64,000 nucleotides of DNA from the NCBI GenBank assembly GCA_026168455.1, contig CM047427.1:38506905-38570904 (forward strand), written 5' to 3'. The translations under genes were made by a program, and so were the position numbers. Source of the stretch: Theocolax elegans. Its lineage: Eukaryota; Arthropoda; Insecta; Hymenoptera; Cerocephalidae. Below, in pieces: positions 1-11,145 of the stretch (positions within the stretch are counted from its first letter, which is position 1; the number at the start of each line of letters is the position of its first letter). The notes under the pieces were generated by a model. The model was not told the origin of the DNA, did not search any database, and worked only from the letters and a program-made list of their open reading frames with translations.

Positions 1-255
1 TGTAGTTGTTTATCGAGCCAAGTTGATAATAGCGGTTGATAATGCCACCAAGCAGAGAAAAATGTGGAAAAAGATAACTGCGACCTCAGGTAAAGGGATC
101 GAAAATACAGATGTGGTAAAATATGTAGCCGGAAGCCTAGCTGACAGGCTGACAGTGAGTTACCACCAAGCGGGACTGATAAAGGAACGGCTATTGACGA
201 AAGAGTACCTACGTACACGACGGTCGCCACGCAGACTACATCCACGTATGCCAAT
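1..255. other. Unassigned flank, small open frame
   Basis: An open frame on the plus strand (23-265) would encode about 80 basic residues, but I recognise no domain in it. It ends where homology to the neighbouring minus-strand retroelement begins (about 255), so it may be the edge of another repeat. No function is proposed. Confidence 0.2.
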
Positions 256-2436
256 TTCAGCCTAAACGGGGTAATGTGTTCTCTCCTAGGAAGATTGCCC
301 CAAATGAATCACACACAGGAGTTAAGCAAACGCTGAAGCTTAAGATTCCTGGCTTGATGAACATCATGGTAGACCGTACAAGCACAATCGAAGTGTGGCA
401 TAATTAAAGCTTCTTCCAAATTTTTTCTTAATTTATGATGAAGCGCACGCTTATAGAAACGAAGCGAGTGTAAAACTCCATGCACCCGTTGTGAGATCGA
501 TAGAATGTGCTTCGACCATTCAAGAGTAAGTGACAAACACACGCCCAATGATTTAACCTCGTTTTCATTCCTCAAATATTCAGAACCAACTCTAACTCTC
601 GGGTCAGTGCGCAAATCAATACGCGAAACATAAGCCTGAATACCCAGGAGCATCACTTTTGCTTTACAAACATTAAGCTATAATCAATTAGAGGTATCTC
701 ATGAAGCAATACGCTTTGAATCATGGGTACCACGTAGAATGCCCAATACTAATTCAAAAAGAACGAGTGATGCACGTGGACGTCATCGGCAAACAGCATG
801 CAGTTGCATTATTCAAAAACATCAGGTAAATCATTTATAAAAATGGAAAATAGTATTGGACCCAAGACACTACCCTGAGGCACCTTCGAGTTTATCTCAA
901 GCCAATCAGATGATCTACCAACCTCATCAACCACCGACTGTGTGCTGCCCACCAGATACTGAGAAAACCAGCTCAATAACGTGTGAGAGCAACCCATATT
1001 ATAAAGTTTGCCTCAGAGGGGACCATGCGGCACAGTGTCAAACGCTTTTGTGGAGTCGAACAGGACCAAAATCGTGATCATACGTACATCAATCGCCTTG
1101 CGAATATCATCAATGACACCCACGAGTGCCGTCTGGGTACTGTGACCCCTACCAAACCCTGCTTGTCGCGATGTTAAGAGGTTGTTACTTTCTAGGTGGA
1201 ATGAAAGTTGTTCATGTACAAGCCGTTCGAGAAGTTTAGATAACTCAGAGAGTTTCGCAATGGGATGAGTGTCAGAACACGACTCAATCCTGCTTGACTT
1301 CGCCAGGGAGAGCAAAAGTGTACGTTTACAACAACCAGGAAAAATTCTCCTATTAAATAAGTCATTGAACAAGTCCGCCAAAAAAAAATGATAACTGCGG
1401 CTCAAGCTTTTTTATCATCCTCACTGATATCTCATCCACACCCACCGCCCTGGACAAGGCTCTAGAAATAATCCTTGGGACACTATTGGTGGTGACAGAG
1501 GAGAATTAAAACAGCGGAGAGGTGGCAGACGAATGATCCAGCGAAAAAAGGAAAGAGTTAAGAAAATGAGGAGAAAGCGGTGAGATGGCATTAGAGATAG
1601 AAGCATAATTAAGGTAAAGTTGATGAGTCGAAAAGTATGTTAAAGGTGATGGTAGGGGTCTAGTACCCAAGACCATATTTTTGAGATTTTTCCATTTCTT
1701 CGACGATTCACACGCGTTACCAAGCCTATCGGTAAGGTACCTGAATTTCATTGAGTCTAGGGCATTAGAAACAGAACTGCGAAGAGATTTAAACACTTGA
1801 TAATCAGCGGGTAGGCCCGTCTTTTTGAATTTGTTATACGCAGCATTCCTTTCCCCAATTACGCCTAATCTCACGTGTAACCCACGATTTGAACGAGAGT
1901 TTAATAGTAAGGAGTCTTCTAGGTAGCAGGGTGTCAAAAGTAGATATAATTGATCTGGATAGTTACCCTCCATTATTTTATTTTGGGTTTTTAAGCGAAT
2001 TGCCCTACAAGATCGCTTAAAAAAACAAAATAGATATAATTGAATTATTGAGATGAGAAATGACATTATTAATATGAGGAGAAGATCGATGGAAAAGATT
2101 GATGATTGATGATAATAGTCAGTCGAAGAGTGAGTAGAATTAAATAAAGAGGTATGATAGAAAAAAGAGTATACGAATGAGATATATTTTGCTTGTCAAA
2201 CCTTTGAGGATTATTTACAGATGGTGCGCAGTGGAATGAAGTAAAGTAGATGAGGGGGTGAGCGATAGTTGAATCCACGTAGACAAACAGCATGACTAGA
2301 TCATGGAGATTAATTCCCTCAAGAATACGCGACCAAAACCTTTTCACCTTAGATGGAACACTAGTAAAGTTCAGCAAAAATTCAATGGCATAGTGTCCAG
2401 CAGCAAAAGCCACATTGGACTTTTTATATTCATAGT
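256..2436 (-). pseudogene. Decayed Jockey/CR1-like non-LTR retrotransposon ORF2 (copy A)
   Basis: Reading leftward, the pieces are: end of the endonuclease domain and linker (2413-1506, with AAGHYAIEF), the RT fingers/palm (1405-1013, with SSRIESCSDTHPIAKLSEL and AFDTVPHG), the palm motif VPQGSVLGPILF (about 950-880), the catalytic FADDV (about 780-793) and the thumb (656-309, with MPHFDCACTVYHDV). The pieces lie in different frames, so the copy is broken by several frameshifts. The same family recurs at 12185-19240 and 7260-8450, and alignment to the 12.9-kb copy ends near 255, suggesting 3' truncation or a junction there. By family knowledge this is the reverse transcriptase/endonuclease protein that drives target-primed reverse transcription. 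Assignment to the Jockey superfamily is firm; the exact clade (Jockey versus CR1) is uncertain. Confidence 0.85.
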
Positions 2437-2440
2437 ATTG

Positions 2441-3135
2441 ACAAGGGGAGTACTTGACCTCCAGGAAACAGATCTTATCCTAATTTTATTATGTCGTTTG
2501 TAATATAAACATATGAAGAAAGCCAAGACATTCCTTGCCAGTGGCCACTTTTACAAAAATTATTCTAGATCTAACAATATTTTTAATGAAAATTACTGGC
2601 AAATTGATCGCTTCTAACTTGGAAACAAATAAAGATAGGCACTTAAGTAAAAAACCAGAAGAAACTTGAGATTAAGTAGATATGGTTTTGGAAAAAAGAA
2701 GCTTAAATTGCGTAATTTGGAGCAAACTTATGAAGAAAATAAGAAATTAGAGAAATTTTAACCAAAATTTAATATGAAAAATTAATTGTTTCTTTGGGTC
2801 TAATAATCTTTTTATTTACTTTATAACTAATTTTTTATTTACTTTATAACTTTACTTCAAATAGAGCAATTTAAACTTCTTTTTTTCAAACCATATCTAC
2901 TTGAACTCAAGTTTCTTCTGATTTTTTACTTAAGTGCCTATCTTTATTTGTTTCCAAGTTAGAAGCGATCAATTTGGAAGTAATTTTTACTGATATTATT
3001 ATTAAATGTCGAATAACTTTCGAAAAAGTGGCCATTGGCAAGAGATAACTTGGCTTTCTTCATATTTTTATATTATAAAAGACATACCAAAGTTAGGATA
3101 AGATCCGTTTCCCGGAGGTCAAGTACTCCCCTTGT
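2441..3135. repeat. Foldback palindromic element, copy 1
   Basis: The sequence starts ACAAGGGGAGTACTTGACC and ends with its inverse, GGTCAAGTACTCCCCTTGT. The two arms of about 330 bp stay complementary almost to the centre (for example AAGAAAGCCAAG near 2517 against CTTGGCTTTCTTC near 3050). There is no coding capacity. It abuts the endonuclease coding sequence of non-LTR copy A. Related copies lie at 8451-8910 and 59831-60509. A transcript would fold into a long hairpin. Confidence 0.85.
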
Positions 3136-4049
3136 TAGTGTTTTCAATTGTTTTTACGGATAGCAATTACACGTGAAATGATGATTCACACGATCAGCAC
3201 GAATATGCGTAGAGAAAATTTAAGAACTTTTTCTACCAAAGTTTTGTTAACATAATACGGTTATTAGTATCATTGTGCAGTAGCGGTGCGATTGATCATA
3301 CGTATTAAGTAGGATTGTTTAATAATAATATTATTAAATCATTGATTATAAGGGTGTCGAGAGACAGAAATCACGCCGAGTTCAGTAATATTATACATCG
3401 TGCCGGTACGTAATTAACTAAACCTTATATAGATTTTATTATTGTACACTTAAATTTTGTTTTTTTAGCACTTCAAGAAATGAACGATGATGTTGATGGC
3501 GATAGACATCCTGAATTGTCAATACGAATTCGGTATAGAGTTTTGTAGGTTTGTATCACATTTTGTTTTTCTAATGTATTTATATTTTACCACTCGTATA
3601 GAAGAAATTAAACGTAATCGTAAAATTAAACGAGTTCAATACATGAAATAAATACAACACCATCGATCAGTCGAATCGACGATACGTACGATGATACATA
3701 ATCTTATCATACGACTAATCATACAACCTGCTTGACTTGTAGCAAAACTTCATCTGATGACCACGAGTGTACGTATTACTCTTTATTTCATCACATTTTA
3801 TTTTAAATAATAGAAATTAAAATTAATTTTATTTACAAAGATTGTGTTTTACAGAAAGCTTAAGGAGCACTAGATACAATGGATGAATCGCCTCACCTTA
3901 TTATCGAAAATCATTTTCGACTATTCAGGGTGTATGAAAAAGAAGTTCAAGGAAGTATAGTACGACCACCACCTAACACAATTTATCTGGTGATCGCAAT
4001 GATTCTGACTTCATATATTGGATAAAGAAAAATATTCTGCAGTCCCACA
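3136..4049. other. AT-rich stretch, no supported gene
   Basis: The stretch contains short open pieces and splice-like AG sites (near 3470 and 3852), but I see no recognisable domain. It lies just upstream of the polymerase relic and may be its degraded 5' part. Confidence 0.3.
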
Positions 4050-5445
4050 GAACATGAATGCCATAACGATATAGTTCTCCAATTACATGACTGCTACTGG
4101 CATGGTTGTTTGCAATGTTATAAAATAAATAGAGATGAAATTTTGTTTGACAGTCAGTCAATGGATGATAGATTAGAAAAAACTAACATCTTTTCTGAAA
4201 AACTCAATGCTTTTTTAACAAGAAAGTTTCTCAAAGTGAAGAAATGAAACAATTCCTACGAGAAATAAACAATATATTCGATCGAAAGCCTCTAGATCCT
4301 CATGATGTTTTCTTTGGTGAGCGTACGGGTAACACGGTAAAAGTGAAGAAAATATTAGATACATTGATGTATGTTTCCTCTATCCTTGCATAGATAGACG
4401 AGGAAAACACCCTATTGATTAGCCAAAGTTGTATGTTGGGATGGAAGAATATCAAAAAATTATAGGACATGCGTTTAATGTTTCAAATGTCAATGGTCTG
4501 ATTATGAGCGATGCGCTACTCCCGAAAAATTTGTACCATCCACTCCTGTCTGTGAAAATGCATGGTAAACTGATTTTTCCATTATGTCCTTCTTGTTGCG
4601 AGGAAATAACACAATCCGGTTGCCCTCATGAATACCCAATTATGAGACCGAATGATTCAAGGAACTTGGGTATCTCAAGAAGTTAAAAAAGCTGTCGAAT
4701 CAGGTTGTGTCGTTTATACTGTGCACGACATTTGGAAGTACGAGATGACGCAGTATGACCCAAAAACGCTAAATAACAGTATGTTTGTAAGATATATAGA
4801 TAGATATTACAAAGATAAAAACGAAGCGACAGGATTTCTACCCAAATGTTTCACCGATGAGGGAAACAAACAGTATATAGCAAACACTGAGCGTAACGAA
4901 GGTATACTAGTAAACGAAAGTAACGTAAAGTTTAATCCAGGATTATGATCCGTGGCAAAATTATCTTTAAATTTTCTGTGGGGTAAGTTTCTGCAGCGTA
5001 AAACTAAATCAAAAGCGGAGGTAGTTATGTAACTGCAGAGATTGATAGTGCTCCTTAACTATGTGGAAATTGATGCAAATTTAATTTTACCCATAAACGA
5101 TGATACGTTGTACGTAAATTGGCAGTATAAAAGTGATTCCCTCAGACCATCACATACAATGAGCGTAGTCGTTACCACTTTCACAATAAATCAGGCACGC
5201 CTGAAATAATTTGGATATTTGCATGAATTAGATGAGCGCTATCTCTATTGCGAAACTGACTCAATAATCTATGAGAGTAAAAATAATGAATAAAATTTAC
5301 CACTCGGTATTGTGCTCGGTGATCTAACCGATAAGTTGGTTGACAAAGGAGTAGGGAGCTACATCACATTTTTTATATTAGGAGGGCCGAAATTTTACGT
5401 CTACAAATATAAACTTTTTCACGAATACTCGGTTGCTCCCATGGA
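4050..5445 (+). pseudogene. Protein-primed-type DNA polymerase B relic (Polinton/Maverick-like)
   Basis: Pieces in shifting frames align in order with the PF03175 (DNA_pol_B_2) family. They are: LHDCYWHGCLQCY (about 4089-4127; family form E-F-H-G-C-x-W-H-G-C), DPHDVFFGERT, motif A as DVCFLYP (4366-4386; consensus D-x-x-S-L-Y-P, here Ser to Phe), LLPKNLYHPLL and GKLIFPLCPSCC (about 4520-4600), GTWVSQEVKKAVESG (4655-4700), NPGL...SLNFLWGKFLQR (about 4935-5000) and motif C as YCETDSI (5246-5266; consensus Y-x-D-T-D-S, first Asp replaced by Glu). It is followed by LGDLTDKLVD and GSYITFFILGGPKFYVY. At least four frame changes and several stops make it non-functional. In Polinton/Maverick elements this enzyme replicates the element's linear DNA. 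I see no integrase, ATPase or capsid gene beside it, so only the polymerase survives. Confidence 0.8.
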
Positions 5446-6996
5446 ATGATCCACGACCTGCGGGTGGAGAAAACATAGACCTCGTTTCTTCAACCATTTC
5501 ATGTTTACCTCGGGCTTAACGTGATATTCGACTTGCGTCTGTGCATATCCTACTGCAATTTCCTGCTTCTCGACCGGCGGCATACGGTAGTCTTTTCTGG
5601 CGAGGTTATAGGAATGCTTCTAGGAGACCAGCATACTTACTGTTCTCCAGCCAGCAAGTTTCCCAACTTGACACGGACATTAGCACAACCAGGACAAGTA
5701 CTAAATACGACTACTGGCTTTACGCATACCTGACACGACTCCAGTGCTCTGTATGACGGTGACTGCGGTCTAAATACCTTCTCTGGGTATTGCGCCGCTC
5801 GATGTCCCGTCTTGGAACACACAAAATATTTTACGTTCGGGCATTCCGCTGTTCTATGTCTTACCATCTGGCAGATGAAGTGACTTCGGCTTGAATGCTC
5901 CATTCATTGACATGTTAGGCTGAGCACCCTTCTACTGTAGGGTGTACGGCTTACTCTCCCATCTACCGGCGGAATTAACCTGCCGACTTGGCGAGCCTCG
6001 ATTCGCTACCTCTACGTAGGTCGGCTTAGAAGCTACTTGCACGTCAGCCATTACATTCAACAAAACGTCCTTTTTCTGACGCTTTGACTTTTCATCAACC
6101 TCTGTCTTAATTGGCGCAGGTTACGTCTTTTCGCCTTTAGTAGCCTTCAGCTTGTCGGTAACATCGGCGGATTCCTCCACGTCTACATCTGACAGCGCAG
6201 TGACCTTGGATTTTGTCGATCGTCCCTTGTATGCTGCTCAAGGGATTCTCGACCTGGTATATCGGACGTTCAATTCTTGCTTGCGTTCCCATTTCCGCCC
6301 GTAATACTCCAGATCGTTAAAATCTTCAACGAGCTTCCATGACATTGCTGTCCTACACTCTGACAGATTTCGGTACGCTGTCTCAAAAAACGTCTTGTCC
6401 GACGGTGGTTCTTTAAATTGTCCGACGATGATTCACAAGTTGGAAAGATACCGCGTGATCTTCTCTCCTTTATCTTGTCGGAGTCGGAATTAACACCGAA
6501 AATCGCACTATGTTGACATTTGCGTTTTCGTGGACGTGTACCACCGGGTAGCTTCTTTGTTGAGGGTGCAAGGCAACGCTCCCAATAATTGTGCATCGGT
6601 CAAATAAGCGCTCTTTCTATAGTCGTTAACCTGTCTCAGCAACTCGTCTAGCATCTCTCTCTCACTACCGGAGAACTTCAGTGCTCAACTCTTTAGCACC
6701 TTCATGCTGCAGAGGCTCTCATCTGTTTTGAGACTGATCAGACTGGATGACTTCTTTTTTGGAGACTGCACGCACGTGAATCCTTCGTCGGAATCACTTT
6801 CCGATAGACTGGAATTCATCCGCGCTGCTTTTGATCTCTTCGAACCATTGCTCACTACACTGTTAATCTGTTTTATTGCCTCAATGTAGCTCGTAAAGTT
6901 GGCCATGCTCAATATGTTATGGTAATATATTATGATTCGCTCCCTCCACACTGGTTCGGCCTGACGGCATGAACGCATTGGATTGAGCGGGAACAA
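5446..6996 (-). pseudogene. Gag-like ORF1 relic with zinc knuckles
   Basis: Reading leftward from 6996, the frame begins with a short N-terminal region followed by a Ser/Asp-rich segment (SSLSESDSDEGFTCVQSPKKK, about 6810-6750). It then passes through basic pieces (6596-6270) to a cysteine-rich region at about 5885-5660 with zinc-knuckle spacing (CQMVRHRTAECP; FVCSKTGHRAAQYP; CPGCANVRVKLG). That arrangement resembles ORF1/gag of arthropod Jockey-type non-LTR elements, an RNA-binding chaperone. Frameshifts separate the pieces and at least one knuckle cysteine is replaced by Tyr. No ORF2 follows: the sequence to the left is the polymerase relic, so the copy is broken. An LTR-type gag remains possible. 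Confidence 0.55.
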
Positions 6997-7259
6997 TGCT
7001 CTTCTTCTTATTAAATTTTCTTGGACCGTTCGGACTCAATGCAATCTCTCGATCACTTCTACTCTCTCTTCGCGTTCTTTCGGTGAGTATAAGTCTTTCA
7101 CTTGCTCGTCTCTCTATTTAAACTGTATTTTACTCACTCACCAGTCTTTACGAGCTTTTTCTAGCGTAGAAAACTGAACAGTAACTGACTACAGCATTTG
7201 TTTATTTAATAAAAGCATACCGCGAAGTTGACCACCGACGCTTCAAGGGAATTTTTTGC
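6997..7259. other. Junction region without a supported gene
   Basis: This short stretch lies between the minus-strand gag-like relic and the plus-strand non-LTR fragment. It may hold the 5' leader of either one. No motif is recognised. Confidence 0.25.
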
Positions 7260-8450
7260 GGCTTGATTTTTCCAGATTTAACCAGGCTAACTTGGTTTGT
7301 TAGTGCCTTTATAGAACATTGTCGTAATCGTCGCAATCGTCGCCTACACATCGCCGGTCGCGCATCAAATCGCCTGACCCTCTCTGCGCTGCCAATGTGT
7401 CAGGTTTGTGTTTTTAAAATGTTTCACATAACTGCCAGAGTCAGGTGAGCGCAGTTGCTGTGCTCGCGGCGGTCGCGATGAGTATTAAATCATCTACTAT
7501 TGTCCGGAGGTCGCCACTTACTGGATTGCTGATCCCAGCCGCCGCGCTCGTTTCTACCAAGGCCGAGCTCACGCCCTCTCCCACTACCTCTACTTCCACC
7601 ACCACGTTTAAGCGCTTAGCTTCGCCTTCTTCGCCTTCCTTATAACAGATTACTAAGCAACCTCGCAGCACCGCGCTTTCGTCCAGTATTACTGAGTCTA
7701 TCCCGAATAGCGAAGCCGCCGCGACTGTCACTACTCCGCCGGCTTGCTTCGACCAATTAGCTCGCAGCCAGGAGTCAAATATCCCTCGAGCTATTGCTGA
7801 GGGACTTTCTGTTTTCACGACACGGGTCGAGTCGAAGCTGGACGAGGTAAATTCCGAGATTGGGCAATTATATGCTCGTGTAGATAAAGGCGTAGGAATC
7901 TTCTAAGGCGCGTTTTTCAGAGTTGGGAGATATAGTTAATGCTCTCGAGGGTTTCACAACATCATTATCGAAAATGTTTAAAGCGATTGATAGTCGTGTA
8001 TCGCAAGCTTTACTAGTGACGAGCTGTGGTTCGGAGTTAGTTAATTATAAAATTCTGTTGTTTGGTTTACCGCAGAATAGCGATACCCTTAATGCTCTCG
8101 AGGTTCAAAGCCATGAATTAAGCCAGGATTTATCAGCGACCTGCGCAAGAAACAACAGGGGTTTATTTATTCGGTTGTCCTTACCGGCGACCCGTGCACG
8201 GCTCTCAGGCAAATCACACGTTTTGAAGGGCAAACTCTTGTGAACGTAATACATTTATATGATCATGTCGTAATTGCAGATGATTTTAACATAGACATGG
8301 GGGTCTCTAGTGGTGCTGCTGTTATGATGAGCGTTAATATGACTACACTAGGCCTAACACTAGTTCCCTCTGAGCCAACGCATCATACAATACCATCAAC
8401 TGGGGTGTCACATACATGGCTGGATTTCTTCATTGTTCGTAACAATACTT
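7260..8450 (+). pseudogene. Non-LTR fragment, same family as copy A: ORF1 plus endonuclease piece
   Basis: 7445-8230 encodes, with two or more breaks, a Ser/Thr/Ala-rich linker followed by a coiled-coil-like segment (ARVDKG, LEGFTTSLSKMFKAIDSRVSQ), as expected for ORF1 of the family. At 8240-8450 a piece of the APE-type endonuclease follows in a new frame: VVIADDFNIDMG (metal-binding D-F-N), LVPSEPTHHT and SHTWLDFFIVRNN. The N-terminal part of the endonuclease is missing, so a deletion joins ORF1 to mid-endonuclease. The frame is cut at 8450 by foldback copy 2, directly after codons for Arg-Asn-Asn-Thr. The homologous endonuclease site in copy A also abuts a foldback. Confidence 0.7.
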
Positions 8451-8910
8451 ACAAGGGGAGTACGTGACCTCCGGGAAACGGATTTTAGCCTAACTTTCGT
8501 ATATCTTTTGTAATGTAGAAATATGAAGAAAGCCAAATTATTACTTGCCAATGGCCACTTTGACGAAAGTTATTCCACACCTAATAATAATTTCAATCAA
8601 AATTACTTCCAATTAAATCGCTTATAACCTCCAAACAAATAGAGATATACTCTTAAACCGAAAACCAAAAGAAAGTTGAGTTTAAGTAGATATAATTTGA
8701 AAACAAACTTAAATTACTCAATTTGTTTCGGGGTTATAAGCGATTTAATTGGAAGTAATTTACATTGAAGTTATTATTAGATATCGAATAACTTTTGTCA
8801 AATTAGTCATTGGCAAGTGATAACTTGGCCTTCTTTATATTTTTATATTGCAAAAGACGTACCAAAGTTAGGATAAGATCTATTTCCCGGAGGTCACGTA
8901 TTCCTCTTGT
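8451..8910. repeat. Foldback palindromic element, copy 2
   Basis: Its ends are ACAAGGGGAGTACGTGACC and the inverse with two changes (GGTCACGTATTCCTCTTGT). Arms of about 220 bp face each other across a centre near 8690. Sequence and order match copy 1 (GACCTCCGGGAAACGGAT, GAAGAAAGCCAA, TTGCCAATGGCCACTTTG), but the copy is shorter. It interrupts the endonuclease coding frame of the preceding non-LTR fragment. Confidence 0.85.
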
Positions 8911-9552
8911 CAGTTGTGAACAGTGAGAATTGCAATTACTAAGAATATACATTTATTACTGTAATTGTAAACGCAGTTTGTTTATTTTTGTATATCTTTC
9001 AACGTCAAACATAAGTAACATAAGTAACAATGAGAGTTCGTTTCGTACCATCGTTATGAAAAGTTAAATCATCAAAAAGTGATAAATTTTAAAGCATAAA
9101 TTCGCAGATATTCGATTCCGGTTATAATGAGTAATATTAAATCAAACGTCTGCTTCAAATGACATCTGTGTATGAAATAGAGGTGAAAATTCGTGCAAAT
9201 ATACAATTTTATGTGAAATACTAAATTCTGCTTAGGCTTTTAACTCTCAGTGTAACTTGTTTTAACACTTAATATAACGTGATAGTAAAAGCGAAACGTT
9301 TGACATATTCAGGCAGTTTTGTATAATGTTTCTACAATATATAGATAAAGGTATTGGTACGCAGAGGTTTCTCAAACGTTTTTCTGCTGATCTTGTAAAG
9401 AACGATGATATTGCACAATTCAAGTGCGATATAGAAAAGATGACGTGGGATTGACTGGAGATTTCGACTAACAAGATGTTTTTGTTATAATGTGCGGATT
9501 AATTACTAGATTATCGTGAGTCCCCTCGCCTCACGTATTGAAGTGTTTGACT
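8911..9552. other. AT-rich stretch, no supported gene
   Basis: I see no domain, RNA gene or repeat with confidence. The right part (about 9260-9550) may be 3' sequence of the piggyBac relic that ends here. Confidence 0.3.
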
Positions 9553-9889
9553 TTATGGTAACGTCTGCTGTATGTGGTATTCTTCGAAGCATGGTGCTAT
9601 ACATAGAGGAGCATCATAAGTAGAGCACATGTACATCCTTCGAGATTTATCGTTACGCAAAGTACATACGTTGCATCTTTGACTTATACCACGCTTCGGA
9701 AAATGTCGTCCATGTAATCGAGTGGGTGTCATTGCTGTAAGCACACTTATCAGTGAGATCAAGTTTCAATAACGATCGAACAACTTGTAATCGAAGATGG
9801 GAAGAATAGATGATCTTTATTTCTTATTTTATATAAAGAATGAGCTTTAGATAAACATAGATCAAGAAGGTGAAAAAAAGCTTGCGATA

Positions 9890-10394
9890 AGTTATATGAT
9901 AAATGAATTTATTGATCTCCACAAGCCAAAGACTATTCCTCACAACTTAGTAAGGCGGACTGTATTAATACCAGCTACTTTAAATACCTCACAGGATGAG
10001 TGTTCGGAATAGAGCTGTTTTTCAAAATTTTTATATTATATCATTCATCTGTATCTAGATAAGATGCCTGGACTCTACTGATGAGCCCCACCAGGCATAC
10101 TCAGGGCGAAATACAATAAATTTTCTTTTCCTTTCTTTCCTTTTTTTCCGTTTTTTTAATTTTATACTACAATCAATTAAATTTTTTATTTTGACTTAGC
10201 TTGTCTTGGTCTTTTTTTAAACACTCATCCTGTGAGGTATTTAAAGTGGTTGGTATTAATACAGTCCGCCTTACTGAGTTGTGAGGAATAGTCTTTGGCT
10301 TGTGGAGATCAATAAATTCATTTATCATATAACTTATAGTGTAAACAAGCAATAGATTCACGAATTTTCCAATAGTTGAAAAAATTCAAATTTT
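9890..10394 (+). mobile_element. Short retroelement insertion with hammerhead ribozyme (Penelope-like candidate)
   Basis: This insertion splits the piggyBac frame between two direct copies of AAAAAAGCTTGCGATA (9874-9889 and 10395-10410), a target duplication of about 16 bp. The interior has arms of about 117 bp in inverse orientation (9888-10004 and 10220-10338) around a 215-bp centre that holds the ribozyme at 10050-10115. The right arm ends in GGAGATCAATAAATTCATTT, which matches the tail of the related copies at 39545-40125 and 42814-43394. Judged against those, this copy is 5' truncated just before the ribozyme and has an inverted piece of its own 3' region joined to the break, as in twin-primed or 5'-inverted retro-insertions. 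Penelope-like origin is an inference from the ribozyme and the variable-length duplication; no RT is present. Confidence 0.7.
10050..10115 (+). ncRNA. Hammerhead ribozyme with loop-loop complementarity
   Basis: In RNA order: stem III 5' strand UGUA (10050-10053), UC with predicted cleavage after 10055, and stem I UAGA/UCUA (10056-10059 with 10074-10077). The core CUGAUGA follows (10078-10084), then stem II GCCC/GGGC (10085-10088 with 10104-10107), GAAA (10108-10111) and stem III 3' strand UACA (10112-10115). All invariant core bases are present. Loop I carries AUGCCUGG (10064-10071) and loop II its exact complement CCAGGCAU (10091-10098), which would form an 8-bp kissing interaction like the tertiary contacts of natural hammerheads. 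The arrangement is open at stem III (type III). Stem III is only 4 bp, so self-cleavage may need dimerisation. Confidence 0.8.
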
Positions 10395-11145
10395 AAAAAA
10401 GCTTGCGATACCACTTCATTGTTTTATGCACTGATTCTGTTATAGACAATTGTCTATCGATATTATCATTACCACCCATATTTTTATTGTAGTCCTGAAC
10501 ACATGTTGGTTTTATAATGTTCATGTAAAAAATCTGCCAAAATAGGTGGTGTGTACCAGTTGTCTACGTACATAACATGATCCTTATAAAAAAAGGTTAT
10601 AAAAAGTGAGCTATAATATCGCCAGTAATGCCCAAATCAAACTTCTGATAATCAGTATCTGCAACAGTATAAATAACAAATCTTAATATGAATCCAGTCT
10701 CACAATCTACAATCATGAAAAGTTTGATGCCAAAATGATTTCTCTTTAAAGGAATATATTATTTGAATCGAAGCTTACATTTCCATAAAGACCATGAAAT
10801 TTTTCAAGTATATCTTCTGTAAGAGGATTAAAAGATTTTGTATCTGTATATCGTTTTCCATTATCTTGAGTTTCATAACGATTCGTCTCGTCTACAATCA
10901 TTTGAAGTAATGATGAATCAAAAAAATAATATAGATAGTCGAATGGATTAGTTCCTGATATACAAATATTCGGATTCATTTTTTAACTACCTTCGAAGTC
11001 TTTGATGGATAAAAATACACGTCATGAAAATTTTCACTTTCATCATAATTATTTTCAAAATTAATGTCATCAATTTCTTCATTTTCTACGTTTTCTTCTA
11101 CCTCTGGTTCGAACTCGACACTACTCCAACCATCGATTTCCATTT

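Larger units (their letters stand above)
9553..11145 (-). pseudogene. piggyBac-type transposase relic, split by an insertion
   Basis: Reading leftward, an acidic N-terminus starts at a Met near 11143 (EFEPEVEENVENEE). After a frame change comes TNPFDYLYYFFDSSLLQMIVDET (10960-10890). The DDE core follows at about 10750-10560 (NHFGIKLFMIVDCETGFILRF, DLGITGDII, HVMYVDNWYTPP), then DYNKNMGGNDNIDRQL and MKWYRKLF (10495-10397). Coding resumes left of the insertion with HLLDL (9880). It ends with the C-terminal zinc ribbon at 9720-9553 (RLHGRHFP, CNVC, MCSTYDAPLCIAPCFEEYH), which is diagnostic of the family. piggyBac transposases cut and paste at TTAA. The copy has several frameshifts plus a 505-bp insertion at 9890-10394 and cannot be active. 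I could not identify its terminal repeats. Confidence 0.9.
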
